DNA of 64,000 nucleotides, taken from Microbispora sp. H13382. GTDB taxonomy: Bacteria; Actinomycetota; Actinomycetes; Streptosporangiales; Streptosporangiaceae. Below the pieces are notes generated by a model. It had not been told where the DNA came from and ran no database searches. It saw nothing but the letters and a program-made list of their open reading frames with translations. Positions 9,532 to 19,095 of this stretch are shown here, one piece after another; the stretch's first letter is position 1, and each line of letters starts with the position of its first letter. The stretch lies in assembly GCF_014161445.1 (NCBI RefSeq), contig NZ_JABBXA010000002.1, positions 248,001 to 312,000 on the forward strand, read 5' to 3'. The translations under genes were made by a program, and so were the position numbers.

Positions 9532-10806
9532 CTACAGGGCGAGCGACGCGGCGGGCCGCTCCGCGTGCCCGTCGGGAGGCGAGCCGCCCAGGTCGGTGTC
9601 GGCCGGGCCGCGGCGGGCGTACCGGATGATCAGCGCCCAGTCGGCGATCGCCAGCGCGAGGAACACCGAGCCGAACAGCACCAGGGATGCCAGCATCGAG
9701 CCGACGTGCGACCGTGCGGCGGCGGTCGTGAGCTCGCCGTACACCGCCCAGGGCTGGCGCCCCACCTCGCGCAGCAGCCATCCGCCGAGCGCGGCGACGA
9801 AGGGCAGGGGAACCGCGACGAGCATCAGGTACGCCGCCGGACGGAACCGGAGGTACCAGTCCCGATAAAGCAGGATCAGAGCCACGATGATCAGCAGGAG
9901 GATCAGGTATCCGACGTCCTGCATGACGTCGAAGGCGGTGGCGATCCAGGCGGGCGGCCGGTAGTCGCCCGCGCCGAACCGCTGCACCAGTTGGGCCTGT
10001 ACGTCCTCGACCCGCAGGGAGCCGATGTCGTCGACGTGGCCCCGCAGGGTCGCCGCCTTCATCGGCTGGGTCTCCACGAGCGTCGGGATCTGCACGAACC
10101 CGTAGTAGAGCGCCACGAACGCCGCGGGCGTCGCCACGAACAGGCCGAGGCGCAGCGAGGCGCGGAAGAACGCACGCTCGGCCGTGCGCTTGAGGAAGTG
10201 GTAGGAGCTCACCCCCGCCATGAAGACCCCGCCGGTCATCAGGGCGGCGGACGCGGCGTGCACCAGCGCGTTGATGGCGTTGGGGTTGGTGAGCATGGCC
10301 CCGAAATCGGTGAGCCGGGCCACGCCGTCGCGCACCTCGTGTCCCACCGGGTGCTGCAGGAAGCCGTTGGCCACCATGATCCAGTACGCCGAGGCGTACG
10401 CGGTGAGCGTGACCAGCCAGATCAGCGTGACGTGCACCGCCTTCGGCAACCTGCCCCAGCCGAAGATCCACATGCCGAGGAAGGTCGACTCGGCGAAGAA
10501 GGCGACGATCGTCTCGAGCGCGAGCGGAGCGCCGAAGACGTTGCCCGCGTACTCCGACAGCCCGCTCCAGGCGAGCCCGAACTGGAACTCCATGACCAGG
10601 CCGGTGACGATGCCCAGCACGTAGTTCACGACGTAGATCTGGCCCCAGAACCGGGTCATGCGCTCCGTGAGCGGTGAACCGCGGAGGGCGTGCCGGGTGT
10701 GCGTCACCGCGATCAGCGGGGCGAGCCCGAGGGTGAGCATCACGAACAGCCAGTGGAAACCGGCCGTGGTCGCGAACTGCAGGCGCGCCAGTGTCTCGTC
10801 CGTCAT
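9532..10806 (-). CDS. cydA: cytochrome bd ubiquinol oxidase subunit I
   Basis: The 424-residue subunit carries the haem sites. RLQFATTAGFHWLFVMLTLG includes the distal-haem histidine near residue 18, VMEFQFG and LETIVAFFAESTFLGMWIFGW follow, and VHAASAALMTGG holds the haem b558 histidine. FDVMQDVGY is consistent with the methionine ligand, and GRQPWAVYGEL is the conserved C-terminal signature. The periplasmic Q loop is short compared with the 522-residue E. coli protein, as in many Gram-positive and cyanide-insensitive types. It is first in the cydAB unit. A 160-base gap upstream should hold its promoter. Confidence 0.96.
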   Translation of the reverse strand: MTDETLARLQFATTAGFHWLFVMLTLGLAPLIAVTHTRHALRGSPLTERMTRFWGQIYVVNYVLGIVTGLVMEFQFGLAWSGLSEYAGNVFGAPLALETIVAFFAESTFLGMWIFGWGRLPKAVHVTLIWLVTLTAYASAYWIMVANGFLQHPVGHEVRDGVARLTDFGAMLTNPNAINALVHAASAALMTGGVFMAGVSSYHFLKRTAERAFFRASLRLGLFVATPAAFVALYYGFVQIPTLVETQPMKAATLRGHVDDIGSLRVEDVQAQLVQRFGAGDYRPPAWIATAFDVMQDVGYLILLLIIVALILLYRDWYLRFRPAAYLMLVAVPLPFVAALGGWLLREVGRQPWAVYGELTTAAARSHVGSMLASLVLFGSVFLALAIADWALIIRYARRGPADTDLGGSPPDGHAERPAASLAL

Positions 10807-10966
10807 CGGCGTCCGTCGTCCGTAACTCGAAGGAGACAGGCCCAGGACGCATGGTGAAGCGACAAATCAGCCCTTTTCTCGCAAAGTCCGCAAGAGTGGA
10901 CGGATCATATCCCTCATCCACGTCTCGCCGGAGCGCGAGGCCCTCGCCCACAGCCCGGCGTGATGG

Positions 10967-12151
10967 CTATTCGGGGTCGATGAGGAAGGTCTGTCCGGGC
11001 GCGGAGGCGCAGGGCCGTTCGACGGCCTCCGCCCCGGGCGCGCCGTCGACGGCGAGGCACAGGTCGCTCGACGCCGGTCGGATGCGGTAGCCGTCCTCGC
11101 CGACGGGTTCGAGCCGGAAGCGCTGGTTGGGCCTGGCGCCGGTGCAGTCGCTCCAGGGCTGCAGCATGCCCGCCGTGGGGCCCGCCACGATCACCGTCAG
11201 GCAGCCGACCCCCTTCGCCGGGTCGGGGTGATCCCATTGCAGGTGGACCAGCCCGCCACCCGCCGGGGTGAGGAAGGTCCGCGGCGGAACCGCCGTGGCA
11301 CAGGGACGCAGGACCGCGACCTCGGGATCGTACGGGACGTCCCTGGCCCGCCCGGCGGTCAGGCACAGGGACGGATCGGCGGCCGGCCGCACGCGAACCC
11401 ACCTGCGGCCCGGCGCCGGTCCGCCCGCGCCGTCGGCCAGGTCGGACGGTGCCGGGTCAGACGGTGTCGGCTCAGACGGTGTCGGCTCAGACGGTGCCGG
11501 CTCAGACGGTGCCGGGGTGGCCGAGATTGACGAGGAGGGGCGGGAGGCCGCCTCCCCGGTGGACATGCGGTCGAACTGCCAGGCTCCGACCAGGCAGAGC
11601 AGGGCCGCGGCCGCGGCGCCCGCCACCAGTCGCCGGGCCGGGGCCTTCCGCCGGGAGGCCCCGCCCACGGGAGGCGAGGCCGGGACCCCGCCGCTGTTCC
11701 TTCCGCTCGCGTCGATGTCCAGGAGTTCGTCCGGCCGGGAGACGTCTCGTCCGGGAGCCGTCGGGGCGGACGCGGGTGGCGGCGCCGCCGGCGTCCCAGC
11801 GGAGGCCACGACGCGCGTCCCACCCCCGGGTGCGGCGGGCGTGTCGCCGGGCGGCGGGGTGGTCGTCTCGCGGGCGACGGCCAGGCGCCGGCGGGCGTCC
11901 ACCCACTCGGCCACGGCGTCGTCGTCCGCCCCGCATGCCCGTACGAACGCGGCGAGCAGGTCTTCGCGCGGCAGATCCCGGCGATTGAGCGCGCCGGCCA
12001 GAGTGGCACGCGGCAGGACGTCGCCCACGGCGTCGGCGCGGCGTTCGAGCTGCCGGTAACTGCACCCGCTCCACGCCCGGAGCCGCCTCATCAGGGCGAC
12101 GAACTCCGCGGGCGTGGCGGCGGTCCGCGGCTGCGGCCGGCTGTCGGTCAC
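10967..12151 (-). CDS. membrane HTH protein with ricin-like extracytoplasmic domain
   Basis: The 394-residue chain has a cytoplasmic N-terminal DNA-binding-like domain of actinobacterial XRE type (ALMRRLRAWSGCSYRQLERRADAV, then a second helical part, residues about 15-85). A Pro/Ala/Gly linker, a single membrane helix (LVAGAAAAALLCLVGAWQF, about residue 190), a Pro-Ser repeat stalk and a C-terminal beta-trefoil-like region follow; the last has paired Cys and QRF/CLAVDG motifs (SLCLTAG, NQRFRLEP, DLCLAVDG). This is a one-component transmembrane layout: outside lectin-like domain, inside DNA or protein binder. GTG 12151 follows a GGAG at the right distance. The ligand and target genes are unknown. 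Confidence 0.75.
   Translation of the reverse strand: MTDSRPQPRTAATPAEFVALMRRLRAWSGCSYRQLERRADAVGDVLPRATLAGALNRRDLPREDLLAAFVRACGADDDAVAEWVDARRRLAVARETTTPPPGDTPAAPGGGTRVVASAGTPAAPPPASAPTAPGRDVSRPDELLDIDASGRNSGGVPASPPVGGASRRKAPARRLVAGAAAAALLCLVGAWQFDRMSTGEAASRPSSSISATPAPSEPAPSEPTPSEPTPSDPAPSDLADGAGGPAPGRRWVRVRPAADPSLCLTAGRARDVPYDPEVAVLRPCATAVPPRTFLTPAGGGLVHLQWDHPDPAKGVGCLTVIVAGPTAGMLQPWSDCTGARPNQRFRLEPVGEDGYRIRPASSDLCLAVDGAPGAEAVERPCASAPGQTFLIDPE
11457..11516. repeat. 15-bp tandem repeat encoding a Ser-Glu-Pro stalk
   Basis: Four copies of a 15-base unit (tcagacggtgYcggS) lie head to tail and encode the SEPxP/SEPAP stalk of the membrane HTH-ricin protein on the minus strand. Copies differ by one base, suggesting recent slippage. 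The unit is a multiple of three, so length change keeps the frame. Confidence 0.9.
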
Positions 12152-12464
12152 GCTTACTCCATCCCGTAGATCCCCTGCGCTCCCACGGCAGCCTATGCAC
12201 GCTCCGGCGTGTCCGAGATCGTCCGGGAGTGTCCGGGACGCCGCCGATGTGTGGACGTGAGCCCGCGTGCCGGGCCACGGTGGCCTTGCACGACGGCCCG
12301 TCGGCGCCGGAGCACCCAGGTGCTCGGGGGCGGCGTCGCGGGGGCGGGCCGTGGCGGCGGACGTGACCGCCCATCCCGGCACCGAGTGGCGGCGCACGCA
12401 TTCTCCGCGGCAGGCTGGGCGCACGTCCGCCGCCGCATCTCACCCGACATGAGGGATACGAACC
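12152..12464. other. 313-bp divergent intergenic region
   Basis: This gap separates the membrane HTH gene (minus) from the DHFR-like gene (plus) and should hold both promoters. Around 12209-12239 there are three direct copies of a gtcc-ggg type heptamer (gtgtccg, gtccggg, gtgtccggg), close to where a minus-strand -35 region could lie. I see no convincing small gene or RNA. Confidence 0.4.
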
Positions 12465-13070
12465 ATGGGACGCATAGTTCTGTCTGTTTTCACCACCCTT
12501 GACGGCGTCATCGAGAACCCGCACGAGTGGGCTTTCGGATTCGTCAGCGAGGACTCGATGCAGGCCGGCCTCGACCAGATCCGCGCGGCGCGGGCACTGC
12601 TCCTCGGACGGGTCACCTACGAGGGCTTCGCGGCCTCCTGGCCGTCGATGACTGACGAGGCGGGCTACGCCGACGCGATGAACACCCTGCCGAAGTACGT
12701 CGTGTCGACCACGCTGACCGAGGCCACCTGGAACAACAGCACGATCATCGGTGTGGACGCCGCGGCCAGGATCGAGGCCCTGAAGAAGGAGGTGGACGGC
12801 GACATCCTCGTCTTCGGCAGCGCGGCACTGGTGCGGTGGCTGCTGAGCGAGAACCTCCTCGACGAGATGCGCCTGGCCGTCTACCCGGTACTCGCCGGTC
12901 GCGGCGCCCGCCTGTTCGACGACGACTCCGCGGACCCCGCCACGCTGCGGCTCGCCGGCACGCAGGCGTTCTCCTCCGGCGTGGTCCTGCTCACCTACGA
13001 GCCGACCGGTGAGGGCCTCGCCGACCCGGCCGCCGCTCGCCGGGCGGCCGAGGCGAACGCCGGGGGGTGA
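12465..13070 (+). CDS. dihydrofolate reductase family protein (RibD C-terminal-like)
   Basis: The 201-residue protein has the RibD_C/DHFR-like fold: MGRIVLSVFTTLDGVIENP at the start, ALLLGRVTYEGFA, YVVSTTL, GDILVFGSAALVRWLL and LYPVLAGRG-like AVYPVLAGRGARLF. These enzymes bind NADPH and occur widely as orphan reductases of unknown substrate in actinobacteria. It is longer than the roughly 190-residue norm by an Ala-rich tail. A GAGGG site precedes the ATG. The gene stands alone, and it converges on the DUF3147 pair with a shared hairpin between them. Confidence 0.85.
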   Translation: MGRIVLSVFTTLDGVIENPHEWAFGFVSEDSMQAGLDQIRAARALLLGRVTYEGFAASWPSMTDEAGYADAMNTLPKYVVSTTLTEATWNNSTIIGVDAAARIEALKKEVDGDILVFGSAALVRWLLSENLLDEMRLAVYPVLAGRGARLFDDDSADPATLRLAGTQAFSSGVVLLTYEPTGEGLADPAAARRAAEANAGG

Positions 13071-13080
13071 TCGAGCGCCC

Positions 13081-13111
13081 GCGACCCGGCTCAGCGGCGC
13101 AGCCGGGTCGC
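13081..13111. terminator. bidirectional hairpin between convergent genes
   Basis: GCGACCCGGCT (13081-13091) pairs with AGCCGGGTCGC (13101-13111) around a nine-base loop. It begins 11 bases after the DHFR-like stop. Its right arm lies inside the last codons of the opposing DUF3147 gene, so it can end transcription from both sides. Confidence 0.7.
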
Positions 13112-13588
13112 GGCGGCGTACAGGGTGAGGGAGACGGCGGCCCAGGCCAGGGTGGCGACCGTGAGGGACAGCCACAGCGGCCAGACGACCACCGTGGTCG
13201 TCACCACGACGGCGAAGCCGATCAGGCCGAGGGCGCCGAAGGTCGCGCCCCACACGTCCTGCCCGGCCTGGCGTACGCCTTCCTCCTTGGCGATGAGGGT
13301 GACGCTCGCGAGGAGGATCGCCGGGAACGCGAGGAAGAGCCCGCCTGCGCGCGGACCGGCCAGCACCGACACCGCGCCGGCCAGCGCCGACACCCCGGCG
13401 CCGAACGCGAACCGGACCACCCAGTCGCGCGGGGGCGGCCGCCTGAGCTCGCCGATGCGCAGCCGCACCTTCTCGCCGCCGCCACGAGAGCGGCCGTCGC
13501 CATGAGATCGGCTGCCGTCCTGAGAGCGGCCGCTGTCGTGAGACCGGTTGCCGTCGTGAGACCGGCCGCCGTCACGATCGGCGCTCAC
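13091..13588 (-). CDS. DUF3147-like membrane protein, second of a pair
   Basis: The 165-residue protein has a basic, Ser/His/Asp/Gly-rich N-terminal tail (repeats of the type RSHDGNRSHDSGRSQDG), then about four membrane helices from residue 55 on (WVVRFAFGAGVSALAGAVSVL, GGLFLAFPAILLASVTLI, and two more). The AFPAILLASVTLI segment matches the DUF3147 pattern. GTG 13588 overlaps the upstream stop by four bases (GTGA), so translation is coupled. Both pair members probably work together in the membrane. The function of the family is not known. Confidence 0.7.
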   Translation of the reverse strand: MSADRDGGRSHDGNRSHDSGRSQDGSRSHGDGRSRGGGEKVRLRIGELRRPPPRDWVVRFAFGAGVSALAGAVSVLAGPRAGGLFLAFPAILLASVTLIAKEEGVRQAGQDVWGATFGALGLIGFAVVVTTTVVVWPLWLSLTVATLAWAAVSLTLYAAATRLRR

Positions 13589-14031
13589 GGTTCCGGCGCC
13601 GGCGGCGGGGGGAGCTCCGGCGTCCCCGGCCGGGAGAGCGAGGCGGGGACGGCCGCGGCCGGAAGGGCGAGCAGGCCCGCCGGCGCCAGCGCGTATCCGG
13701 CGGCCACCGTGGCGCCCCAGACCGCGAGCGCGGCCAGCGCCCCCCACCAGGCGCCCCACCTGCCCAGAAGGGGAGCGGCGACCAGACAGTAGAGCACGAA
13801 ACCGGCCGCGCCGATCCACATGCCGCGGGCCGAGGCGAGGACGTCCGGGATGCCGGCGATGCCCGCGGTGACGATGAGGCTGGCCAGGGCCACGGAAGGC
13901 GCGGCGCAGAACACCCCGGCGAGCCGTTTCGGCGTCAGCATCTCGGCCAGCGCCGCGAAGGCCAGCACGAAGACGCCCCCGGCCAGCGCCTTCAGGACGA
14001 CCTCCACGATCTGGTCGGTCACCTCGCCCAC
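13585..14031 (-). CDS. DUF3147-like membrane protein, first of a pair
   Basis: This 148-residue protein has four predicted membrane helices; VFCAAPSVALASLIVTAGIAGIP is the family-like segment, corresponding to AFPAILLASVTLI in the next gene. The start chosen is GTG 14031, placed seven bases after a strong GGAGGAG; an ATG at 14109 would add 26 Arg-rich residues and is less likely. The C-terminus ends in a Pro-rich tail. The pair looks like an ancient duplication and may form a heteromer. It is divergent to the kdp operon. Confidence 0.7.
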   Translation of the reverse strand: MGEVTDQIVEVVLKALAGGVFVLAFAALAEMLTPKRLAGVFCAAPSVALASLIVTAGIAGIPDVLASARGMWIGAAGFVLYCLVAAPLLGRWGAWWGALAALAVWGATVAAGYALAPAGLLALPAAAVPASLSRPGTPELPPPPAPEP

Positions 14032-14263
14032 GCCGCGTCTCCTCCCCCGAACCGACACAGTTGTTCGGGGGGCGCCGCTCGCCGGTTGAACCGCGTTGAT
14101 TTCCGGCACGCGAACGCCCGAAACCCCTGGCGTGGCCCGCGTACAGGGGGCGTCAATACTCGGTCCGAACCCGTATGGAAGCCGTCAAGAGCGGTCATAT
14201 GCCCCCGATCTCGGACTTTGCTTGTGCTGAGAGTGCCGCAGCAATCACAACCGAGGAGTGGGG

Positions 14264-14347
14264 ATGGCGGACGTCGTCTTCGTCGCCCTGACGATCGCGG
14301 TCTTCACGATCGTCGGGCTCGTCGTACGGGCGGTGGAGCGCCTGTGA
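14264..14347 (+). CDS. 27-residue single-helix membrane peptide leading the kdp operon
   Basis: The peptide [20 protein letters not shown] continues to VRAVERL: one hydrophobic helix with a short charged C-terminus. It has a GAGGAGTGGGG ribosome site. Its stop overlaps the GTG start of kdpF by four bases (GTGA), so it is translationally coupled to kdpF. A similar tiny membrane protein is common ahead of kdpF in actinobacteria, from memory. A role in assembling or stabilising the KdpFABC complex, beside KdpF, is inference. Confidence 0.7.
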   Translation: MADVVFVALTIAVFTIVGLVVRAVERL

Positions 14348-14433
14348 GCGTGGTCAACGCCGTGGGCCTCGGAGTGGCCGCGGCCCTGCTGGTCTTCATG
14401 GTCGCGGCCCTGTTGTTCCCGGAGCGCTTCTGA
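14344..14433 (+). CDS. kdpF: KdpF, small subunit of the Kdp potassium ATPase
   Basis: This 29-residue peptide starts [20 protein letters not shown] and ends AALLFPERF: one membrane helix with the LxxPERF end typical of KdpF. It stabilises the KdpABC complex in E. coli but is not strictly needed. It starts GTG, overlaps the preceding micro-gene by four bases, and its stop shares one base with the kdpA ATG. Confidence 0.85.
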   Translation: MSVVNAVGLGVAAALLVFMVAALLFPERF

Positions 14434-16094
14434 TGGGCGCGGCAGCGGCAGGGGCCGTGCTCGTGCTGTCGGTCGTCGCGGTGCTCGCCGTCGTCTACCT
14501 GCTGCTGGGCGACTACCTCTACCGGGTCTACACGGGCACCCGGCACAGCGCGGCCGAGCGCCTCGTCTACCGCATGATCGGCGTGCGGCCGGACGCCGAG
14601 CAGCCCTGGGCGGTCTACGCACGCGCCCTGCTGGCCTTCGCCGCGGTCTCGGTGCTGGTCGTGTACGGCATGCAGCGCCTGCAGGACAGGCTGGTCCTCG
14701 GCCTCGGGCGGCCCCCGGTCCCCGCCCACGTCGCCTGGAACACGGCCGTCAGCTTCGTGACGAACACGAACTGGCAGGCGTACCCGGGCGAGACGGTCAT
14801 GGGCCACCTGGTGCAGATGGCCGCCCTGGCGGTGCAGAACTTCGTTTCGGCGGCGGCCGGCATGGCCGTGGCCGTCGCGCTCGTGCGGGGCTTCGCCCGC
14901 AGGCAGGCCGACACCATCGGCAACTTCTGGGTCGACCTCGTGCGCGGCACGTTCCGGGTGCTGCTCCCTATCGCGTTCGTCGCAGCGCTGGTGCTGGTCG
15001 CCGGTGGCGTGGTGCAGAACTTCGCGTCGCCGCACGCGGTGACGACCCTGACCGGCGGCGCTGAGGCGATCCCCGGGGGCCCGGTGGCGAGCCAGGAGGC
15101 GATCAAGGAGCTCGGCACCAACGGCGGCGGCTTCTACAACGCCAACTCCGCCCATCCCTTCGAGAACCCGGCCGGGTGGACGAACTGGCTGCAGATCGTC
15201 CTGCTCCTGGCGATCCCGATCGCGCTGCCGCGCACCTTCGGCCGCATGGTCGGCCAGGTGCGGCAGGGACACGCGATCCTCGCCGTCATGGCGGTGATCG
15301 CCCTGGTGAGCGTGGCGCTGACGAATGTCTTCGAGCTCTCCGGCGGGGCCGCGGTCCCCCGGGCGGCCGGCGCGGCGATGGAGGGCAAGGAGATTCGTTT
15401 CGGCGTGCCCGGCTCCGCGACGTTCGCCGCCGCGAGCACGCTGACCTCGACCGGCGCCACCGACGCCGCCCACGACTCCTTCACGCCCCTGGGCGGCATG
15501 ATGACGATGCTGAACATGATGCTCGGCGAGGTCGCGCCCGGCGGCGCCGGTTCCGGCCTGTACGGCATCCTGGTGCTGGCGGTGATCACCGTATTCGTGG
15601 CCGGTCTGATGGTGGGCCGTACACCGGAGTACCTGGGCAAGAAGATCGGCGCGCGTGAGATCAAGCTGGCCTCGCTCTATTTCCTGGTCACCCCGGCCCT
15701 GGTGCTCGCCGGCACGGCCGCGGCGATGGGCAACCGGGCCGGCCTCGCGGCCATGCTGAACGGCGGGCCGCACGGCCTGTCGGAGATCCTCTACGCGTTC
15801 ACCAGCGCGGCCAACAACAACGGCTCGGCGTTCGCCGGGATCTCCGCGGGTACGCCCTGGTGGTGCGTGGCGCTCGGTCTGTGCATGGCCTTCGGCCGGT
15901 TCCTGCCGATCGTCTTCATCCTCGCCCTGGCCGGATCGCTGGCCCGGCAGGCGCCGGTGCCGGTCTCCGCCGGGACGCTGCCCACCCACCGCCCCCAGTT
16001 CGTCGGGATGGTGGCCGGCGTCACGGTCGTCCTCGTCGCCCTCACGTTCCTGCCGGCCCTCGCGCTCGCGCCGCTCGCGGAAGGACTGTCCTAG
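14433..16094 (+). CDS. kdpA: potassium-binding channel subunit KdpA
   Basis: The 553-residue integral membrane subunit binds and conducts K+ for the Kdp pump. It has four pseudo-repeated pore units typical of the SKT superfamily: [15 protein letters not shown] in unit one, [18 protein letters not shown] in unit two, [19 protein letters not shown] in unit three and [15 protein letters not shown] in unit four, all with the expected selectivity-filter glycines. Length is normal (557 in E. coli). It overlaps kdpF by one base, and kdpB follows after two bases. Confidence 0.97.
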   Translation: MGAAAAGAVLVLSVVAVLAVVYLLLGDYLYRVYTGTRHSAAERLVYRMIGVRPDAEQPWAVYARALLAFAAVSVLVVYGMQRLQDRLVLGLGRPPVPAHVAWNTAVSFVTNTNWQAYPGETVMGHLVQMAALAVQNFVSAAAGMAVAVALVRGFARRQADTIGNFWVDLVRGTFRVLLPIAFVAALVLVAGGVVQNFASPHAVTTLTGGAEAIPGGPVASQEAIKELGTNGGGFYNANSAHPFENPAGWTNWLQIVLLLAIPIALPRTFGRMVGQVRQGHAILAVMAVIALVSVALTNVFELSGGAAVPRAAGAAMEGKEIRFGVPGSATFAAASTLTSTGATDAAHDSFTPLGGMMTMLNMMLGEVAPGGAGSGLYGILVLAVITVFVAGLMVGRTPEYLGKKIGAREIKLASLYFLVTPALVLAGTAAAMGNRAGLAAMLNGGPHGLSEILYAFTSAANNNGSAFAGISAGTPWWCVALGLCMAFGRFLPIVFILALAGSLARQAPVPVSAGTLPTHRPQFVGMVAGVTVVLVALTFLPALALAPLAEGLS

Positions 16095-16096
16095 CC

Positions 16097-18211
16097 ATGT
16101 CGTCGACGGCATCACCCCGCACAGGCGGCAGGATCGGCGCCGGTTCGCACGATCCCCGGCAGCTCGTGAGGTCGCTGCCCGACGCCGTACGCAAGCTGAA
16201 CCCGGCGACGCTGTGGCGCAACCCGGTCATGTTCGTCGTCGAGATCGGCGCGTTCCTCACCACGGGCCTGGCGATCGCGAACCCCTCGGTGTTCGCCTGG
16301 GCGATCGCGGTCTGGCTGTGGCTGACCGTGCTGTTCGCCACCCTGGCCGAGGCGGTGGCCGAGGGCCGGGGCAAGGCCCAGGCCGCCACGTTGCGGGCGG
16401 CCAAGCGCGACACCATGGCCCGGCGCCTGGCGGACCCGCGCGACCCCGCCCGGTGGGACGTCGTCGGCGCCCAGGAGTTGCGACAGGGCGACCACGTCGT
16501 CATCGAGGCCGGGGAGGTCATCCCGGGCGACGGCGACGTGGTCGAGGGCATCGCCAGCGTGGACGAGTCGGCGATCACCGGGGAGTCCGCGCCGGTGATC
16601 CGCGAGTCCGGCGGCGACCGATCGGCCGTCACGGGCGGCACGAAGGTGCTGTCGGACCGGATCATCGTACGGATCACCCAGAAGCCCGGGGAGAGCTTCA
16701 TCGACCGGATGATCGCCCTGGTCGAGGGCGCCGACCGGCAGAAGACCCCCAACGAGATCGCGCTGAACATCCTGCTGGCCGCGTTGACGATGATCTTCCT
16801 GATCGCCACGGTGACCATGCAGCCACTGGCGATCTACTCCAAGGCCCAGAACCCCGGCGTACCGGACACGACCGCGCTCGGCGCCGACGGGGTGAGCGGG
16901 CTGGTGCTGGTGTCGCTGCTGGTCTGCCTGATCCCGACCACGATCGGGGCGTTGCTGTCGGCCATCGGGATCGCGGGCATGGACCGCCTGGTGCAGCGCA
17001 ACGTGCTGGCCATGAGCGGGCGGGCGGTCGAGGCCGCCGGTGACGTCACCACCCTGCTCCTCGACAAGACCGGCACGATCACGCTCGGCAACCGGCAGGC
17101 GTCGCAGTTCGTCCCCGCCGAGGGCGTCTCCGAGCTCGACCTGGCCGAGTCGGCGCAGCTTGCGAGCCTCGCCGACGAGACCCCAGAGGGCCGTTCGATC
17201 GTCGTCCACGCCAAGCAGGCCTACGACCTACGTGAACGCCAGCCGGGCGAGCTGGCTCACGCGGAGTGGATCGCCTTCACCGCCCAGACCCGGATGTCCG
17301 GGGTGAACGTGGACGGCCGGCAGGTCCGCAAGGGCGCCGCGACCTCGGTCATGAAGTGGGTGCGCGACAACGGCGGCCATCCCACCGGGCATGTCGGTCA
17401 CCTGGTGGACGGGATCTCCGCCTCCGGCGGCACGCCTCTCGTCGTCGGCGAGGTGTCCGGCGGAAAGGCCCGGGTGCTCGGGGTGATCCACCTGAAGGAC
17501 GTGGTCAAACAGGGCATGCGGGAGCGGTTCGACGAGATGCGCCGGATGGGCATCCGCACCGTGATGATCACCGGGGACAACCCGATGACCGCCAAGGCCA
17601 TCGCCAGGGAGGCCGGGGTGGACGACTTCCTGGCCGAGGCGACCCCCGAGGACAAGCTCGCGCTGATCCGCAAGGAGCAGGAGGGCGGGCGGCTGGTCGC
17701 CATGACCGGCGACGGCACCAACGACGCCCCGGCGCTGGCGCAGGCCGACGTGGGGGTGGCGATGAACACCGGCACCTCGGCCGCCAAGGAGGCCGGGAAC
17801 ATGGTCGACCTCGACTCCAACCCCACCAAGCTCATCGAGATCGTCGAGATCGGCAAGCAACTGCTGATCACCAGGGGAGCGCTGACCACGTTCTCCATCG
17901 CCAACGACATCGCGAAGTATTTCGCGATCATCCCGGCCATGTTCGCGGCGGTCTACCCCGGGTTGGACACGCTGAACCTCATGCGGCTGCACAGCCCCCA
18001 GTCGGCCATCCTGTCCGCGGTGATCTTCAACGCCCTGGTCATCGTCGCGCTGATCCCCCTCGCCCTGCGCGGCGTCCGGTATCGCCCCTCCAGCGCGTCC
18101 ACGCTGCTCGGCCGCAACCTCTACATCTACGGGCTGGGCGGCGTCGTCGCGCCGTTCATCGGCATCAAGCTCATCGACCTGTTCGTCCAATTCCTTCCGG
18201 GGATGTCCTGA
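16097..18211 (+). CDS. kdpB: ATPase subunit KdpB
   Basis: The 704-residue P-type ATPase energises K+ uptake. It has SAITGES (actuator, about 155-161), the phosphorylation motif DKTGTIT (about 324), [20 protein letters not shown] in the P domain and the membrane segment [14 protein letters not shown]. The SAITGES serine is present; in E. coli the equivalent TGES serine is phosphorylated to inhibit the pump at high K+. An N-terminal extension of about 20 Ser/Arg/Gly-rich residues precedes the usual [19 protein letters not shown] start. The stop overlaps the kdpC ATG (TGATG). Confidence 0.97.
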   Translation: MSSTASPRTGGRIGAGSHDPRQLVRSLPDAVRKLNPATLWRNPVMFVVEIGAFLTTGLAIANPSVFAWAIAVWLWLTVLFATLAEAVAEGRGKAQAATLRAAKRDTMARRLADPRDPARWDVVGAQELRQGDHVVIEAGEVIPGDGDVVEGIASVDESAITGESAPVIRESGGDRSAVTGGTKVLSDRIIVRITQKPGESFIDRMIALVEGADRQKTPNEIALNILLAALTMIFLIATVTMQPLAIYSKAQNPGVPDTTALGADGVSGLVLVSLLVCLIPTTIGALLSAIGIAGMDRLVQRNVLAMSGRAVEAAGDVTTLLLDKTGTITLGNRQASQFVPAEGVSELDLAESAQLASLADETPEGRSIVVHAKQAYDLRERQPGELAHAEWIAFTAQTRMSGVNVDGRQVRKGAATSVMKWVRDNGGHPTGHVGHLVDGISASGGTPLVVGEVSGGKARVLGVIHLKDVVKQGMRERFDEMRRMGIRTVMITGDNPMTAKAIAREAGVDDFLAEATPEDKLALIRKEQEGGRLVAMTGDGTNDAPALAQADVGVAMNTGTSAAKEAGNMVDLDSNPTKLIEIVEIGKQLLITRGALTTFSIANDIAKYFAIIPAMFAAVYPGLDTLNLMRLHSPQSAILSAVIFNALVIVALIPLALRGVRYRPSSASTLLGRNLYIYGLGGVVAPFIGIKLIDLFVQFLPGMS

Positions 18212-19089
18212 TGGCTGGGAACGTGATGGAACGCCTGCCGAACACACTCCGCCGGCACCTCGCGGCGGTCCGGGCCGTCGCCGTGCTCACGGTGATCCTG
18301 GGCGTCCTGTATCCCCTGCTGGTGACCGGCATCGCCCAGGTCCTCCTCCCCCACAGGGCCGGCGGCTCGATCCTGCGCGAGGACGGCAGGGACGTGGGCA
18401 GCGCCCTCGTCGGGCAGCTCTTCACCGACCGGAACGGCCGCCCGGTGCGCGGATACTTCCAGAGCCGCCCTTCCGCGGGCGGCTATGACCCGCTGGCCTC
18501 GGGCGCGAGCAACCTCGGCCCGCAGGACGTCGTCGACCGGCTGCCCGACCCTCGCGGGACGGACCAGGCCGCGAGGAAGGGGAGGGTCTCCCTGCTGACC
18601 CAGGTGTGCGCGCGCTCCAAGGCGGTCGGTGAGCTTGAGGGCGTCAGCGGCGCCAGGCCGTACTGCACGGCGGACGGGGCAGGCGCGGTGCTCAAGGTCT
18701 TCCCCGCAGTCGGCAGGCCCGCGAGGGTGGTCAGCGTCAACCAGGCGTGCCCGGCCGCGCCGTTCGCCGCCACGTACCAGGGCGTGCGGGTCGAGTGCGG
18801 CAGGCCCGGTGAGGACTATTCGTCAGGGCGTACGGTGCCGGTGCGCGGAAGGGCCGGAGCGGTCGTCCCCCCGGACGCGGTGACGGCGAGCGGCAGCGGC
18901 CTCGACCCGCACATCTCCGTCGCGTACGCCGAGCTGCAGGCCCCCCGGGTGGCGAGGGAACGCGGGCTGGACGTGCGCAGGGTGCGCACACTGATCGGAG
19001 AGCACACGACCGGCCGCGCCCTCGGCTTCCTGGGGGAGCCCGGCGTGAACGTGCTGGAGCTCAATCTGGCCCTCGACAGGGAGAGGTGA
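18211..19089 (+). CDS. kdpC: KdpC subunit with a large extra insertion
   Basis: At 292 residues this is about 100 longer than usual (190 in E. coli). The N-terminal membrane anchor (AVLTVILGVLYPLLVTGIAQV), GYFQSRPSAGGYDPLASGASNL and the C-terminal TASGSGLDPHISVAYAELQAPRVA plus NVLELNLALDR are canonical. Residues about 113-220, in the extracytoplasmic domain between SNLGP and TASGSGLD, form an insertion not found in E. coli KdpC, with four cysteines (133, 152, 180, 196) and repeated RPARVVSVNQACPAA-like text. It sits between kdpB and kdpD in normal order. The insertion could be a disulfide-braced regulatory or partner-binding module. Confidence 0.93.
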   Translation: MAGNVMERLPNTLRRHLAAVRAVAVLTVILGVLYPLLVTGIAQVLLPHRAGGSILREDGRDVGSALVGQLFTDRNGRPVRGYFQSRPSAGGYDPLASGASNLGPQDVVDRLPDPRGTDQAARKGRVSLLTQVCARSKAVGELEGVSGARPYCTADGAGAVLKVFPAVGRPARVVSVNQACPAAPFAATYQGVRVECGRPGEDYSSGRTVPVRGRAGAVVPPDAVTASGSGLDPHISVAYAELQAPRVARERGLDVRRVRTLIGEHTTGRALGFLGEPGVNVLELNLALDRER

Positions 19090-19095
19090 GCGGCC

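Noticed and set aside
8495..10951. An 818-codon minus-strand frame covering cydB and beyond.
   Set aside because: Only cydB (from GTG 9508) is real; the upstream part is another frame of cydA with no family likeness.
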